From positions 1 to 57,379 of the forward strand of contig CAIMFH010000016.1 of NCBI GenBank assembly GCA_903840265.1: a stretch of 57,379 nucleotides of DNA. Reading direction: 5' to 3'. Origin of the DNA: an uncultured Schlesneria sp. (GTDB taxonomy: Bacteria; Planctomycetota; Planctomycetia; Planctomycetales; Planctomycetaceae). Positions 41,617 through 50,535 of the stretch are shown piece after piece. A model generated the notes under the pieces. That model had not been told where the DNA came from and ran no database searches. It worked only from the letters and a program-made list of their open reading frames with translations. Numbering within the stretch: the stretch's first letter is position 1; each line of letters begins with the position of its first letter. The position numbers and the translations under genes were made by a program.

Positions 41617-42837
41617 CTAAACCGCTCGGCAAAGGTAGCACTTGAGGTACTCGGTTTCGAGGCACGAGACCGAAGTGGGGTGATCGGCGGCGGCTCCGCG
41701 AGCTTCCAGGATCTGTAGTCGGCGGTTTTCGTGTAACGCCGCTTGAGCCAGCATGTCTTCGAACAAATCGCTGGAAACGTGGCCCGAGCAACTGCAGGTG
41801 ACGAGCAATCCGCCGGGCTTCAAGAGTGACATCGCCGATCGATTCAGGCTGTAATAACCGCGTAAGGCGGCGTCGATTCCCTGGCGGTTGCGGGCGAGTT
41901 TGGGCGGGTCCAGGATCACCGTGTCGAACTTTTCGCCGGCCGCAGCGAGTTCTTCGAGTGCTTTGAAGCAGTCGCGTTTCATCGTCTTCAGCCGGTCTCC
42001 GACGCCATTCAGTTCGGCATTCGAGCGAGCGAGCGTCAGAGCAGATTCCGACATATCGACGGCCAGCACTTCCGCCGCCTGACCGTTGACCAGGCAATTC
42101 AGCGAGAAGCCGCCGGTGTAGCAGCAAACATCGAGAACTCGTTGGCCGCGAACGAAGTCGGCCACGCGTCGGCGGTTGTCTCGCTGGTCCAGGAAAAAGC
42201 CTGTTTTCTGGCCTTCGGCGACATCCAGCGCGAACTTTACGCCGTTCTCGGTGATCAACAGTGGTCGCGGGGGCGGTTCACCGCAGAGCAATCCATCGGC
42301 CAGTTCCAAGCCTTCGGCAGCGCGAATCCCTTTTTCGGTCCGCAGCCAGATCCCTTTCGGTCGCAGCTTTTCCTGTAGTAGCTCGATCAGGATCTCTTTG
42401 CGACTTGCCAGGGCCAGGCTGGTCAGTTGCACGAGCAGCCAGTCGCCGTATCGATCGATCGTCAGTCCGGAAAGCCCATCGGCTTCACTGAAGACTAGAC
42501 GACAAGCTTGATCGGGTCGAAAGTCGGGAAACAGCACGTTTCGCAGTGAAATCGCGTCGTCCAGGCGACTCGACCAGAAGGCTCGGTCGAGCGGCTCGGT
42601 TTCGTTCCACGAGTAGAGTCGCACGGCGATGTTGCTGTTGGGGTTGAAGATCCCGCGAGCGACAAATCGTCCGATGTCATCTTCCACGATGACTTCGTCA
42701 CCCGCTGCGACATCGTCGGAAACTTTGTCGATTGCCCCCGCGAAAACCCACGGATGTCGACTGAAAAAGGGGAGGGCTTTGCGTGGTTTGAGGATCACTC
42801 GCGGAAGAGTGTCTGTGGCAGCGACGGCGGTCGGCAT
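41617..42837 (-). CDS. rlmI: RlmI family 23S rRNA cytosine-5 methyltransferase
   Basis: A 406-residue protein. An N-terminal PUA RNA-binding domain (about residues 12-90, RVILKPRKALPFFSRHPWVF to GIFNPNSNIAVRLYS) is followed by an EEHEE-type linker region and a class I methyltransferase: VLDVCCYTGGFSLN (motif I), VLAVDMSESALTLARSNAEL, and FDTVILDPPKLARNRQG (DPPK catalytic loop). C-terminal cysteine-containing strand LLVTCSCSGHVSSDLF fits the family. RlmI methylates C1962 of E. coli 23S rRNA; the same target is inferred. The gene is preceded by the response regulator on the same strand (139-base gap) and flanked by copies of the GC-rich palindrome. Confidence 0.88.
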   Translation of the reverse strand: MPTAVAATDTLPRVILKPRKALPFFSRHPWVFAGAIDKVSDDVAAGDEVIVEDDIGRFVARGIFNPNSNIAVRLYSWNETEPLDRAFWSSRLDDAISLRNVLFPDFRPDQACRLVFSEADGLSGLTIDRYGDWLLVQLTSLALASRKEILIELLQEKLRPKGIWLRTEKGIRAAEGLELADGLLCGEPPPRPLLITENGVKFALDVAEGQKTGFFLDQRDNRRRVADFVRGQRVLDVCCYTGGFSLNCLVNGQAAEVLAVDMSESALTLARSNAELNGVGDRLKTMKRDCFKALEELAAAGEKFDTVILDPPKLARNRQGIDAALRGYYSLNRSAMSLLKPGGLLVTCSCSGHVSSDLFEDMLAQAALHENRRLQILEARGAAADHPTSVSCLETEYLKCYLCRAV

Positions 42838-42936
42838 TGTGTGGATGTTTCTGGATAAGTCTTCGGTCGCCGATCTCTCCAGAGATGGATCCCGTTGCGA
42901 GAGGAAGATGCTGACGGGCAGGGGGGAGCCCGCAGT

Positions 42937-42963
42937 GCCAGGGGGCTGACGCCCCCCGCTCAG
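42937..42963. repeat. GC-rich palindromic element, third copy
   Basis: Identical to the right arm at 41577-41603 except for one base (CTGAC for CTTAC). It ends 13 bases before the stop codon of the response regulator (42977), exactly the same distance as the copy next to the rlmI-like stop. This identical placement points to a 3'-end function or to insertion at a preferred site. Confidence 0.85.
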
Positions 42964-42976
42964 AAGATACGTGTCT

Positions 42977-43444
42977 TTACTTCAGGCCGAGTGATTTGAC
43001 CGCTTCGCCGTCGACTTCTTCCAGATAGGCCAATAGTCGATCGCGTTGATTGGTCAGGTGACGGACTCGCAGCAGGGACTTGACCCGCGTGGTGAGTTCC
43101 AATCGGTGGACCGGCTTCGTCAGGAAGTCGTCCGCGCCAGCCTGAACCGCTCGTTCGATGTCACCCAGTTCGTTGAGGGCGGTGACCATCAGGATGGGAA
43201 TGTCGCGCGTCGCGGGGTCGGCTCGCAGTCGTTTGCAGACTTCGTAGCCGCTGACCTTTGGCATCATAATATCCAGCAGGATCAGGTCGGGATGAAATTC
43301 TGCGACCATATCCAGCGATTGCTGGCCATCATGTGCCATCGCGATCTCGTACGGTTCCCCGGTCAGGTAAGCATCGAGCAGTTCGCAGTTTTGCAGGTTA
43401 TCGTCTGCAATCAAAATGCGAGAAGGAGCAGTCATCACAAGCAT
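42977..43444 (-). CDS. Response regulator, receiver domain only
   Basis: A 155-residue protein with a single REC domain: the acidic pair in ILIADDNLQNCELLDAYL, the phosphoacceptor Asp in DLILLDIMMPKVSGYEVC, the conserved Thr/Ser in ILMVTALNELG, and the Lys in DDFLTKPVHRLEL. A short C-terminal helix (VRHLTNQRDRLLAYLEEV) resembles those of stand-alone regulators coupled to hybrid kinases. No DNA-binding or output domain. No histidine kinase lies nearby, so the partner is elsewhere. ATG 43444 and an in-frame ATG at 43435 (TAPSRILIADD) are both possible starts. Confidence 0.9.
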   Translation of the reverse strand: MLVMTAPSRILIADDNLQNCELLDAYLTGEPYEIAMAHDGQQSLDMVAEFHPDLILLDIMMPKVSGYEVCKRLRADPATRDIPILMVTALNELGDIERAVQAGADDFLTKPVHRLELTTRVKSLLRVRHLTNQRDRLLAYLEEVDGEAVKSLGLK

Positions 43445-43580
43445 CCGGTTATATCATTGAATGGAATTATCCCGATCCGTCGCGGCCAATCTTACCGAGT
43501 TGTCAACCGTAGCGGAATTCGCACGGGGAATGTCGTAGGCATTCTCCGAATTGCAGAAGCTGGCGAGCGGAGTTTGCCGT

Positions 43581-44129
43581 CTACTCTGCTGATGTCGCTG
43601 CCAGACGCCAATTCTCGTTAGGGGGCGTTCCTTCGATCAGTCGTCGCAGCAACGTCTCATCCACTTTGCCTCGAAAGCGAACTTTTCCGTCCAAAGCGAA
43701 GACGGGGACACAGGTTCCGAATTTTTCGATGAGTTGCGGGTCGGAATCGATATCGATGAGTGTCGGCGAGGGAAGCCACCTTTTGTACTTTTCGATCAAC
43801 TCGGCGGCTTCTTCACAAAGATGGCAGCCTTCGCGAGTGTAGAGGGTGCTGTTTTCGAAGCGACGGCCCGGTTGGCTGGGCCGCCATGTCATACCTGCGT
43901 CTGGCGATTCCGATCGGGCCAATAGGCGGCCTCCTTGAATGATGCTGGCCAGGCCCGTCAGCCACCACAGCCAATCATTCTGGTACCAGGTTCGTGGCAT
44001 TCCGGGGATGCCGAACGCAGTTTCCATTCCGCGTCCGACGGCCAGAATCAGGCCGAGCGTCAGCAGCAGCGTGCCAGCGGTGGCAGATCGCTCTTTGGAA
44101 GTGGTGAGCCCATCAGTCTGATCATTCAT
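43581..44129 (-). CDS. Membrane-anchored glutaredoxin-like (DUF836-type) protein
   Basis: A 182-residue protein. Two hydrophobic helices come first (AGTLLLTLGLILAVGRGMET and NDWLWWLTGLASIIQGG), then a glutaredoxin-like domain with the dithiol CHLCEEAAELIEKYKRW, a strand LIDIDSDPQLIEKFGTCVPV with the cis-Pro, and FALDGKVRFRGKVDETLLRR. The arrangement suggests a thiol-redox domain held at the inner membrane, facing the cytoplasm or periplasm. ATG 44129 is preferred; an ATG 18 bases upstream is also in frame. Substrate unknown. Confidence 0.82.
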   Translation of the reverse strand: MNDQTDGLTTSKERSATAGTLLLTLGLILAVGRGMETAFGIPGMPRTWYQNDWLWWLTGLASIIQGGRLLARSESPDAGMTWRPSQPGRRFENSTLYTREGCHLCEEAAELIEKYKRWLPSPTLIDIDSDPQLIEKFGTCVPVFALDGKVRFRGKVDETLLRRLIEGTPPNENWRLAATSAE

Positions 44130-44130
44130 T

Positions 44131-44535
44131 TTAGTATCCGGTTCCACCGCAAAAGCTTCCGTATTTGGTCAAGGATCGTCCGACAACTCTTGCCAGTGGT
44201 CGTAGAATGGAGCTGCTCGGGTCGCTCCCCGAAAGTGATAATCCGTAGAATGGGTGAAGTACGACGCCATTTCTATTGAAGTCCGTATCCTGGGTTTGGC
44301 CAGGCAAAGATCCTAAACCGTCCCCGCAACACGGATAGAGACTGGAAACGCCGCGGATCGGCTGGTAGTTTACGCAAGCGAGTTGCAGCCTGACCAGTGG
44401 TTCACCGACCCGATTCTTCAGGGTTCCACTGGTTGTCGCAAGGAAGCATTGGTTCTCGAGGTTCGATACCGGATTGAAAGGGTCCATCAGGGACGCAATC
44501 AATAAAGTTCGCCGGGTCTCGGCAGGCACAACCAT
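44131..44535 (-). other. Possible gene just upstream of the glutaredoxin-like gene
   Basis: An open frame of about 134 residues whose TAA lies one base before the ATG of the next gene, a coupling-like junction. The sequence has several Cys and Gly (SLYPCCGDGLGSLPGQ and a SFCGGTGY end) but no recognisable family, no signal peptide and no clear ribosome-binding site. It fills the 408-base gap that must also hold the kinase promoter on the other strand, so it may be chance. Otherwise nothing is seen here. Confidence 0.3.
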
Positions 44536-44537
44536 CA

Positions 44538-47483
44538 ATGTCTAGCAAACTTAACGTCGAGACATTTATCGCCGTTCTCAAAAAGAGCGGTCTGGTTGAA
44601 GCAGAGCGTCTGCAACGGCTGATCACGGACTATACGGCCAAAGGTGGCGTGGCCGACGATTCTCCCAAACTGGCCGATTTTCTGGTCGCCAATGGCGTAA
44701 TCACTCGCTGGCAGGCCGAGAAGTTGCTGCAGGGGAAGCACAAAGGTTATTTCCTGGGGAAATACCGGTTGCTGTCCTTGCTCGGCAAAGGGGGGATGAG
44801 CTCCGTCTATCTGGCCGAACACGTGTTGATGCGCCGACGCTGTGCGTTGAAGGTCCTGCCGACCAAGCGAGTCCATGATTCGTCGTACCTGGCTCGATTC
44901 CATCGTGAAGCTCAGGCGGTGGCATCGCTCGACCATCCGAACATCGTGCGAGCTTATGATGTTGACCATCAAGTGGACCGCGACAGCGAAATCCACTTTC
45001 TGGTGATGGAATATGTGGAAGGGTTCAGCCTTCAGGAGTTGGTCCAAAAGCTGGGGATGTGCAGCTTTTTTGATTCGGCCGAATACATTCGTCAGGCCGC
45101 GCTGGGGCTGCATCATGCGCACGAAGCGGGAATGGTTCATCGCGACGTGAAGCCTGGCAATCTGCTGGTCGATCCCAATGGCGTTGTGAAGGTTCTGGAT
45201 CTCGGGCTGGCTCGATTCTTTACCGGGGACGAGGATGAAGACGCGCTGACCCTGCGCCATGACGAGAAGGTGCTGGGAACAGCCGACTATCTGGCACCCG
45301 AGCAGGCATTGGACAGCCATACTGTCGATGAGCGGGCCGATATCTATGCCCTTGGCTGCACGATGTATTTTCTGTTGACGGGTCGGCCCCCGTTCACCGA
45401 GGGAACGCTGGCTCAACGGTTGATGGCGCATCAGACCAAGACGCCGCCGACGGTTGAATCGTTGCGGGCTGATACCCCGCCGTCTCTGGCTGCCATCGTT
45501 CGTCGAATGATGGCCAAGAAAGCAGAAGATCGTTACCAGACTGCTCGGGATGCGTCAGATGCTCTTTATGCCTGGATCGATCTGAACGCCGATTCCGACT
45601 GGCGAAAAGCACACTCGGGGATTTATGGAACGCGATCGGCCGTTGAAGCCGCGAATATTCCAGTCGCCAAGCCGGTCGTGGCGATGCCTGTGGCAGCGCC
45701 GGTTTACGCTCCCACAGCCCCCGTGACGCCACCGCAGGCCAGCGCAGCGCCGACTGGATTTCAGTTCGCGCCGCCACCAGTCCAAGCGGCGGCACCCGCC
45801 GAATCGCCACCTGCTGAGTCCGCGTTGTCCGACTTCTTCGCTTCCTTGTCGGATTCGCAAACAGCGCCGGTCAAGCCAGTAGCTAAGCCAGCACCGGCAA
45901 TCAAACCAGTAGTCCCGGCTCAATCCACGATTGTCTCAGCGTCGGCACCTCCGCATCTGAAGCCTCCTTCCAGTTTGAAAATTAAAAACACCGATCCCGT
46001 CTTGGCGAGCACTGATTCGCCGTTCCTTGATTTCAGCGGGGCAGGATCTGCGCCGGTCGCTCCGGTCAAGCCAGCCGCTGCCGTACCGAAAGCACCAAAG
46101 CCAGCGAAGCAGGCCAAGCCAAAGATCAAGCTGCCATTTGAGCTGCCATCCAAATTGCCGTTCAAGTGGCCGTTGCCGGCTTCGGTACTGGCAGGAATTG
46201 GCGGCGGTGTGGTGGTCTTGCTGCTCATCATCGCTTACTTCATGGGTTGGCTGGGCGGAAAAGGATCGCGCGACGACCGTGTCGAGATTCCTCAGGCCCC
46301 TTGGCCTGCCGAAAAACGCGAAGTGACAGTGGGCGCAGAAGGGGCAGATTACAAAACGATCAATGAAGCGCTTCGAGCCGTTCGTCGTCGATATGAGCCG
46401 ACAGGAGCCGCGAATGACGTGATGGTCATTAAGGTTGCCGCAGGCACCTATCCGGAAAGTATCCTGGTCGACGGGACCGTTCACCGAGTCCGACCCAGGA
46501 ACAAGAAGCCTGACAAGTCTGAGAAGCCGCTAGAGCCGGACTGGCCTGCGGGAATCAAGCTCGTGGCTGACGGCGAGGTCATTTTGGAGGCACCAACTCC
46601 CAAGCCAGAACAGCCAGCTTCTGATGGTCCGCTGTTACGCCTGAAGAACATTCCAAAGTTTGTCGTGGAAGGAATCACGATCGATGCGACGGGCAAAGCC
46701 ATCGGCGTCGAAATCGCTGGTGACATGATTGAAAGCCGATTGTCAGGTGTAAAAATAAAAGGTTTCACGCAGATCGGCATCACCTGTCTGGGGGCGCGAG
46801 GGAGCTTATTCGGCACCCAATTCACCTTGGATCGGCTAACACTGGAACCAGCGGCGAGTTCGAAGAGTGCAATTGGCGTGCGGATGCAAAGTGGTGGAGA
46901 TGGCGATCCCAGCGACGCGGTGGTGCGTGGTTGCCGATTCCTAGGACCGCTGGCTGCCGGCATGACGATTTCAGGGACAGGGCCTTATCGAATTACGATC
47001 TCCGAAAACATCTTCCACAAAACTCAGGATGGCATCCGCTTTGAAGGGGCTGTTCAGTGGAAAGATATCTTGATCCTGAACAATACCTTTCATGAGGGTC
47101 GCCATGGAATCGTCTTCATACACATGCCAGCCGACGGTTCGATGGGGCTTGGCTTCCGCCGAAACCTATTCACGAAAATGTCGGCCGCGGAAGCAGTGGT
47201 CGAAACAGGTTACAACGCGCCACGGTTGAGCACGATGTTGAGTCTTGACCGACCTGGATGGGAGCTGAATTACTCGGACCGAGCCAAGCCAGCTTCACCG
47301 GAGGCTGGAGAGATCGATCCCTTGCTCGATACCAATGGCAAACGTGGGGAGGCTAACTTTGCGTTCTCCTCAACGGATGTGAAGAGCCCTAAATTTCTGG
47401 CACCCACCGACAAGAGCGTTCAGCGTAGTGTGCCTGGTGCGGCAGAAGGTGAAAAAGATTGGGTCGGCGCGGTCGGGCCGTAA
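44538..47483 (+). CDS. Ser/Thr protein kinase fused to an extracytoplasmic beta-helix domain
   Basis: A 981-residue transmembrane kinase. Residues 1-75 are a helical region with LADFLVANGVITRWQAEKLL, common ahead of planctomycete kinases. The kinase domain (about 76-345) has the glycine loop LLGKGGMSSVYLAE, Lys105 in ALKVLP, catalytic Asp203 in VHRDVKPGNLLV, DLG (Asp221) in VLDLGLARF, and the APE-like YLAPEQ. A Pro/Ala/Lys-rich linker (about 370-545) leads to one membrane helix (VLAGIGGGVVVLLLIIAYFM, about 550-570). The C-terminal 390 residues form a right-handed parallel beta-helix (GADYKTINEALRAVRRR start, then repeated short strands), probably a periplasmic sensor. Autophosphorylation and a surface signal are inferred. 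Confidence 0.92.
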   Translation: MSSKLNVETFIAVLKKSGLVEAERLQRLITDYTAKGGVADDSPKLADFLVANGVITRWQAEKLLQGKHKGYFLGKYRLLSLLGKGGMSSVYLAEHVLMRRRCALKVLPTKRVHDSSYLARFHREAQAVASLDHPNIVRAYDVDHQVDRDSEIHFLVMEYVEGFSLQELVQKLGMCSFFDSAEYIRQAALGLHHAHEAGMVHRDVKPGNLLVDPNGVVKVLDLGLARFFTGDEDEDALTLRHDEKVLGTADYLAPEQALDSHTVDERADIYALGCTMYFLLTGRPPFTEGTLAQRLMAHQTKTPPTVESLRADTPPSLAAIVRRMMAKKAEDRYQTARDASDALYAWIDLNADSDWRKAHSGIYGTRSAVEAANIPVAKPVVAMPVAAPVYAPTAPVTPPQASAAPTGFQFAPPPVQAAAPAESPPAESALSDFFASLSDSQTAPVKPVAKPAPAIKPVVPAQSTIVSASAPPHLKPPSSLKIKNTDPVLASTDSPFLDFSGAGSAPVAPVKPAAAVPKAPKPAKQAKPKIKLPFELPSKLPFKWPLPASVLAGIGGGVVVLLLIIAYFMGWLGGKGSRDDRVEIPQAPWPAEKREVTVGAEGADYKTINEALRAVRRRYEPTGAANDVMVIKVAAGTYPESILVDGTVHRVRPRNKKPDKSEKPLEPDWPAGIKLVADGEVILEAPTPKPEQPASDGPLLRLKNIPKFVVEGITIDATGKAIGVEIAGDMIESRLSGVKIKGFTQIGITCLGARGSLFGTQFTLDRLTLEPAASSKSAIGVRMQSGGDGDPSDAVVRGCRFLGPLAAGMTISGTGPYRITISENIFHKTQDGIRFEGAVQWKDILILNNTFHEGRHGIVFIHMPADGSMGLGFRRNLFTKMSAAEAVVETGYNAPRLSTMLSLDRPGWELNYSDRAKPASPEAGEIDPLLDTNGKRGEANFAFSSTDVKSPKFLAPTDKSVQRSVPGAAEGEKDWVGAVGP

Positions 47484-47914
47484 ACTTGAGACTCGATTTT
47501 GGTCCCCTTAGAACCGTTATAATCGGTAAACTCAACGTCTCGAATTTGCGCAATTCCTTACTGGCAATTGAGTAAAAATATTCGGTGTACATATTTTTGC
47601 GACTTTCGCGAATGCACTTCTCCCGATGAGTTCCAGAATCGGGCACAACTTCGATCCTGCTTAGAAGTTAGCGGTGACTCGGTGAACTCTTCTCGTTCGC
47701 GGTGAACAGTGGTGTCCTGTTCGTTGGGGGCGGAACCTGCTGCGCTGTCTGTTGTTAAGGTGTACAGTAGTAAGCGGGTCTGTCACCTGCCTACGATGGT
47801 TTCTGCCTGCCTGACACCTCCACGTCTTCCCCTTGCGTGGTATTGAATCCCCCCGGTTCCAAGACCGAAGTTTCATTCCGCGATAGCGGTGTCGGCGGCG
47901 CTATAGGTGCTGTC
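47484..47914. other. Intergenic region after the kinase gene
   Basis: No convincing gene. A TATAAT hexamer lies at 47518-47523, but no -35 element is at the right distance (TTGAGA at 47486 is 26 bases away). Several GGTGA(A)C words occur between 47670 and 47710. The reading frame of the next gene is open back to 47837 but has no start signal there. Confidence 0.35.
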
Positions 47915-48565
47915 ATGACGTCCCGCGTCCACCATCATCAACATCATCAGCGAGCGCTCCGTGGCGATCTCCATCGCACGCGATTGCGTTCGATCAGGCC
48001 TGCAGAGGCTCACCGGCAGCGTGGTACCAATCAGCGTTCGGCGGCCTTCAGTGCGCCTGAAACATGGCACGAACCGCAAGGATCGACGGGCATTCGCTTC
48101 GTCTACCAGTCGCCGGGGCCAGGGTACGTTCATCCGGTCACGATTGAAGAAGTGCGTCAACGGATTGCGGAACTGCCAGCACAATTCACTCGCACGATCC
48201 AAGTCGTTCAGTTCAGCGCCATGACTCGCAAACGGAGTTTGTTTCCGTTGTATGGCATGCAATGGGGGCCGAGTATCTACTTGTATCCCATCGAAGAGTC
48301 GCTGCAGGAAATTTACCACAGTCCGCCGACGCCACAGCAACAGATCGAAGCACGCATGTTCGGCGGTGTCTGGCGACAGATCGATCGCGTCTGGACGTTG
48401 ACCTGGACTCCTGAATCCATCCGCGACTTCTATCTCAATAATGTGCTGGTCCATGAAATTGGCCACGTTAATGATTTGCGGAATACAAACTCTGGCGCAC
48501 GCGAACGCTACGCCAACTGGTTTGCCACCGAGTACGGCTATCGAGCTTCACGGGGTCGGGTTTGA
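47915..48565 (+). CDS. Putative zinc metallopeptidase-like protein with HExxH motif
   Basis: A 216-residue protein. The only functional motif is H180-E-I-G-H184 in VLVHEIGHVNDLRNTNSGAR, the zinc-binding signature of gluzincin/metzincin-type peptidases, with an acidic residue two positions later (HVND) and a downstream ERYANWFATEYGYR helix that could carry a third ligand. The N-terminus is His-rich (SRVHHHQHHQR) and strongly basic, with no signal peptide visible. The central part (GIRFVYQSPGPGYVHPVTIE, MQWGPSIYLYPIEESLQEIY) is ordered and protein-like. The family is not one I can name. It may be a single-domain protease or an inactive relative. Confidence 0.65.
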   Translation: MTSRVHHHQHHQRALRGDLHRTRLRSIRPAEAHRQRGTNQRSAAFSAPETWHEPQGSTGIRFVYQSPGPGYVHPVTIEEVRQRIAELPAQFTRTIQVVQFSAMTRKRSLFPLYGMQWGPSIYLYPIEESLQEIYHSPPTPQQQIEARMFGGVWRQIDRVWTLTWTPESIRDFYLNNVLVHEIGHVNDLRNTNSGARERYANWFATEYGYRASRGRV

Positions 48566-48604
48566 CTGCGTAGCGCAGGACTCTAAGCCTTGCGGGAGAA
48601 GAGC

Positions 48605-49990
48605 GTGTCAGCGACTCGCCGAGATTTCCTGAGGCAGTCTGCGCTGATCAGTGCCGCTGGTATCTGGTATGGCTCGGCAAGCGCTGCAGAGCCCGAATCT
48701 TGGAAGCTCGCCACGTTTCGCTGCGATGTAACCCCTCCAGTCGGGCATCCATTGCTCGGCAATTCGTTTGCTCCGTCGACCGGGACACGCGATTCGCTGG
48801 ATGCACGTGGCTTTGTCCTGATGGGGCCCGAGCGTCCTCTCGTACTGGTTGTCCTCGACTGGTGCGAAGTTCGCAACGATTCCTTTCAGCGGTGGAGAGA
48901 TGTGCTGGCCGATGCTGCGGGAACGACTCCGGATCGAGTACTCGTTCACACAGTCCACCAGCACGATGCCCCATATTTTGATCTCACCGCTCAGAAACTG
49001 CTGGCGGCGTCGCTGCCGGGCGGATCCATGCTCGATGCGGAGTTCCATGAAGACTGTGTGCAACGAGCAGCCCTGGCATTGAAGTCGAGTTTGCCGATGG
49101 CCACCGAAATCACGCATGTCGGGATCGGTCAGGCAAAGGTCGAGCAACTGGCATCCAACCGCCGCGTCGATGAAAACGGCAAGATCAGCTATCGGCGTTT
49201 CAGTCGCTGCAACGACCCTGTGCTGCGCGCATTGCCGGAAGGCGAAATCGATCCCTGGCTGAAAACGATCAGCCTGTGGAATCGAGACAAGCCGCTGCTG
49301 GCGCTGTCTGCCTATGCGTGTCACCCGATGAGTAGCTATGGCAACGGTGAGATTTCAGGCGATTTTCCAAACCTCGCCCGCAACATTCGGGACGCCGCGA
49401 GTCCTCGTACCTTTCAGATCTATGCGACAGGTTGTTGCGGTGACGTGACCGCAGGGAAATTCAATGATGGTGCCCCGGGCAACCGAGTGTTGTTTGCCGA
49501 GCGACTTGCCAAGGGGATGGCGAGCGCCTGGGCGACCACTCAAAAGCATCCGTTGAATAACATCACCTTCCGTAGCGAGACGATCGTGATGCCGCACAGT
49601 GAACTTCCAACACTGGGCGAAGCGGCGTTGCGAGAAAAGCTAAACGACGGTCACATACCATTGGCCGCGCGGGTTCAAGCAGCACTTGGTCTGAGTTCAT
49701 TGCAGCATCATCCAGACGGGCATCATATCGACATCCCGATGATTGACTTTGGTGTTGCGCAACTGCTGCTGCTACCGGCCGAGAGCTTTGTTGCCTATCA
49801 ATTATTCGCTCAGCGCCAGCGCCCCGATGGTGTCGTGATGTGCTTAGGCTTCGGAGAAAGCGCCCCAGGTTACATTCCGACCAATCAGGCGTTTGCGGAA
49901 GGATTTCGTGAGGAGCACGGTTACACGTGGAATCGCCCTCAAAGCGAAGACATCCTCAAGGGTGCGTTGAAAAAAGTCTTGGCGAACTGA
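48605..49990 (+). CDS. Tat-exported neutral/alkaline ceramidase-like protein
   Basis: A 461-residue protein with a twin-arginine signal (TRRDFLRQSALISAAGIWYG), so it is exported folded, probably with a bound metal. The mature protein begins FRCDVTPPVGHPLLGNSFAP, the usual start of ceramidase-like planctomycete proteins, and has HTVHQHDAPYF, LSAYACHPMSSYG and YATGCCGDVTAG, which correspond in position to the zinc-ligand and catalytic loops (HxHSGP, HPTS and GDVSPN) of neutral ceramidases. The deviations leave its substrate open. The start is GTG 48605, with GGGAGAAG just upstream; the longer frame to 48590 is unlikely. Single gene, convergent with the lipoprotein gene at 50054. Confidence 0.82.
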   Translation: MSATRRDFLRQSALISAAGIWYGSASAAEPESWKLATFRCDVTPPVGHPLLGNSFAPSTGTRDSLDARGFVLMGPERPLVLVVLDWCEVRNDSFQRWRDVLADAAGTTPDRVLVHTVHQHDAPYFDLTAQKLLAASLPGGSMLDAEFHEDCVQRAALALKSSLPMATEITHVGIGQAKVEQLASNRRVDENGKISYRRFSRCNDPVLRALPEGEIDPWLKTISLWNRDKPLLALSAYACHPMSSYGNGEISGDFPNLARNIRDAASPRTFQIYATGCCGDVTAGKFNDGAPGNRVLFAERLAKGMASAWATTQKHPLNNITFRSETIVMPHSELPTLGEAALREKLNDGHIPLAARVQAALGLSSLQHHPDGHHIDIPMIDFGVAQLLLLPAESFVAYQLFAQRQRPDGVVMCLGFGESAPGYIPTNQAFAEGFREEHGYTWNRPQSEDILKGALKKVLAN

Positions 49991-50053
49991 ATCGGCCAGG
50001 TACTCGCGACATCCGCTCGCCAAGACTAATTTGAAATCTCATTCCGCAGTAAA

Positions 50054-50491
50054 TCAACTACTGCTGATGGCAGTTCCAGCCGTTACATCGATGACGAACT
50101 TGTTCGTCGTCGCATTGATCTGAGCTGGTTGCGGCAAGTCGTACGACTTCGGTTCTGCTGGAGGATTATTGGGATCGAACGCAGTAGGTGATTCCGGATT
50201 GGCTCCCTGGAAGCGTTCGACAACACGGATCTTGTGGGAGCCTTTCAGTGCCCCACGCGTCCCCTTGATATATTCCAGCACGAACTTCCCCTCCTTATCG
50301 GTCGAGCCCGCTGAAGGCCTTCCGTTGTCGGGCAGGAACTCGACATTGGCATCGGCGAGCGGTTGTCCATCTCGCAGGATGACACCGGTCACGGGGTAAA
50401 CTGCGGGACCTTCCGCCCCACCGCAGCCGATCACGGCAAGCAGGCATGTCGCGGCCAAGCAGTTGGCGATTGATTGAAGAATCAGCTTCAT
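50054..50491 (-). CDS. Small lipoprotein, carboxypeptidase-regulatory-like fold
   Basis: A 145-residue lipoprotein: the signal ends in LLAVIGCGG (lipid-site Cys). The mature part has VYPVTGVILRDGQPLADANV, EFLPDNGRPSAGSTDKEGKF and KGTRGALKGSHKIRVVE, the same plan as the protein at 1406-1831. GAGGAGT a few bases before the ATG is a strong ribosome-binding site. It is the last gene of the LacI-DUF1559-lipoprotein operon (44-base gap to the DUF1559 gene), repeating the DUF1559-plus-lipoprotein pairing at the start of the window. Confidence 0.85.
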   Translation of the reverse strand: MKLILQSIANCLAATCLLAVIGCGGAEGPAVYPVTGVILRDGQPLADANVEFLPDNGRPSAGSTDKEGKFVLEYIKGTRGALKGSHKIRVVERFQGANPESPTAFDPNNPPAEPKSYDLPQPAQINATTNKFVIDVTAGTAISSS

Positions 50492-50535
50492 TTTACTCCT
50501 CGCAAAACAGATCGAAAATGTGTGTTCGGGTTGAA

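Noticed and set aside
47486-47523. Promoter with TTGAGA and TATAAT
   Set aside because: The hexamers are 26 bases apart, too far for a sigma-70 type promoter, and no gene starts within the next 390 bases.
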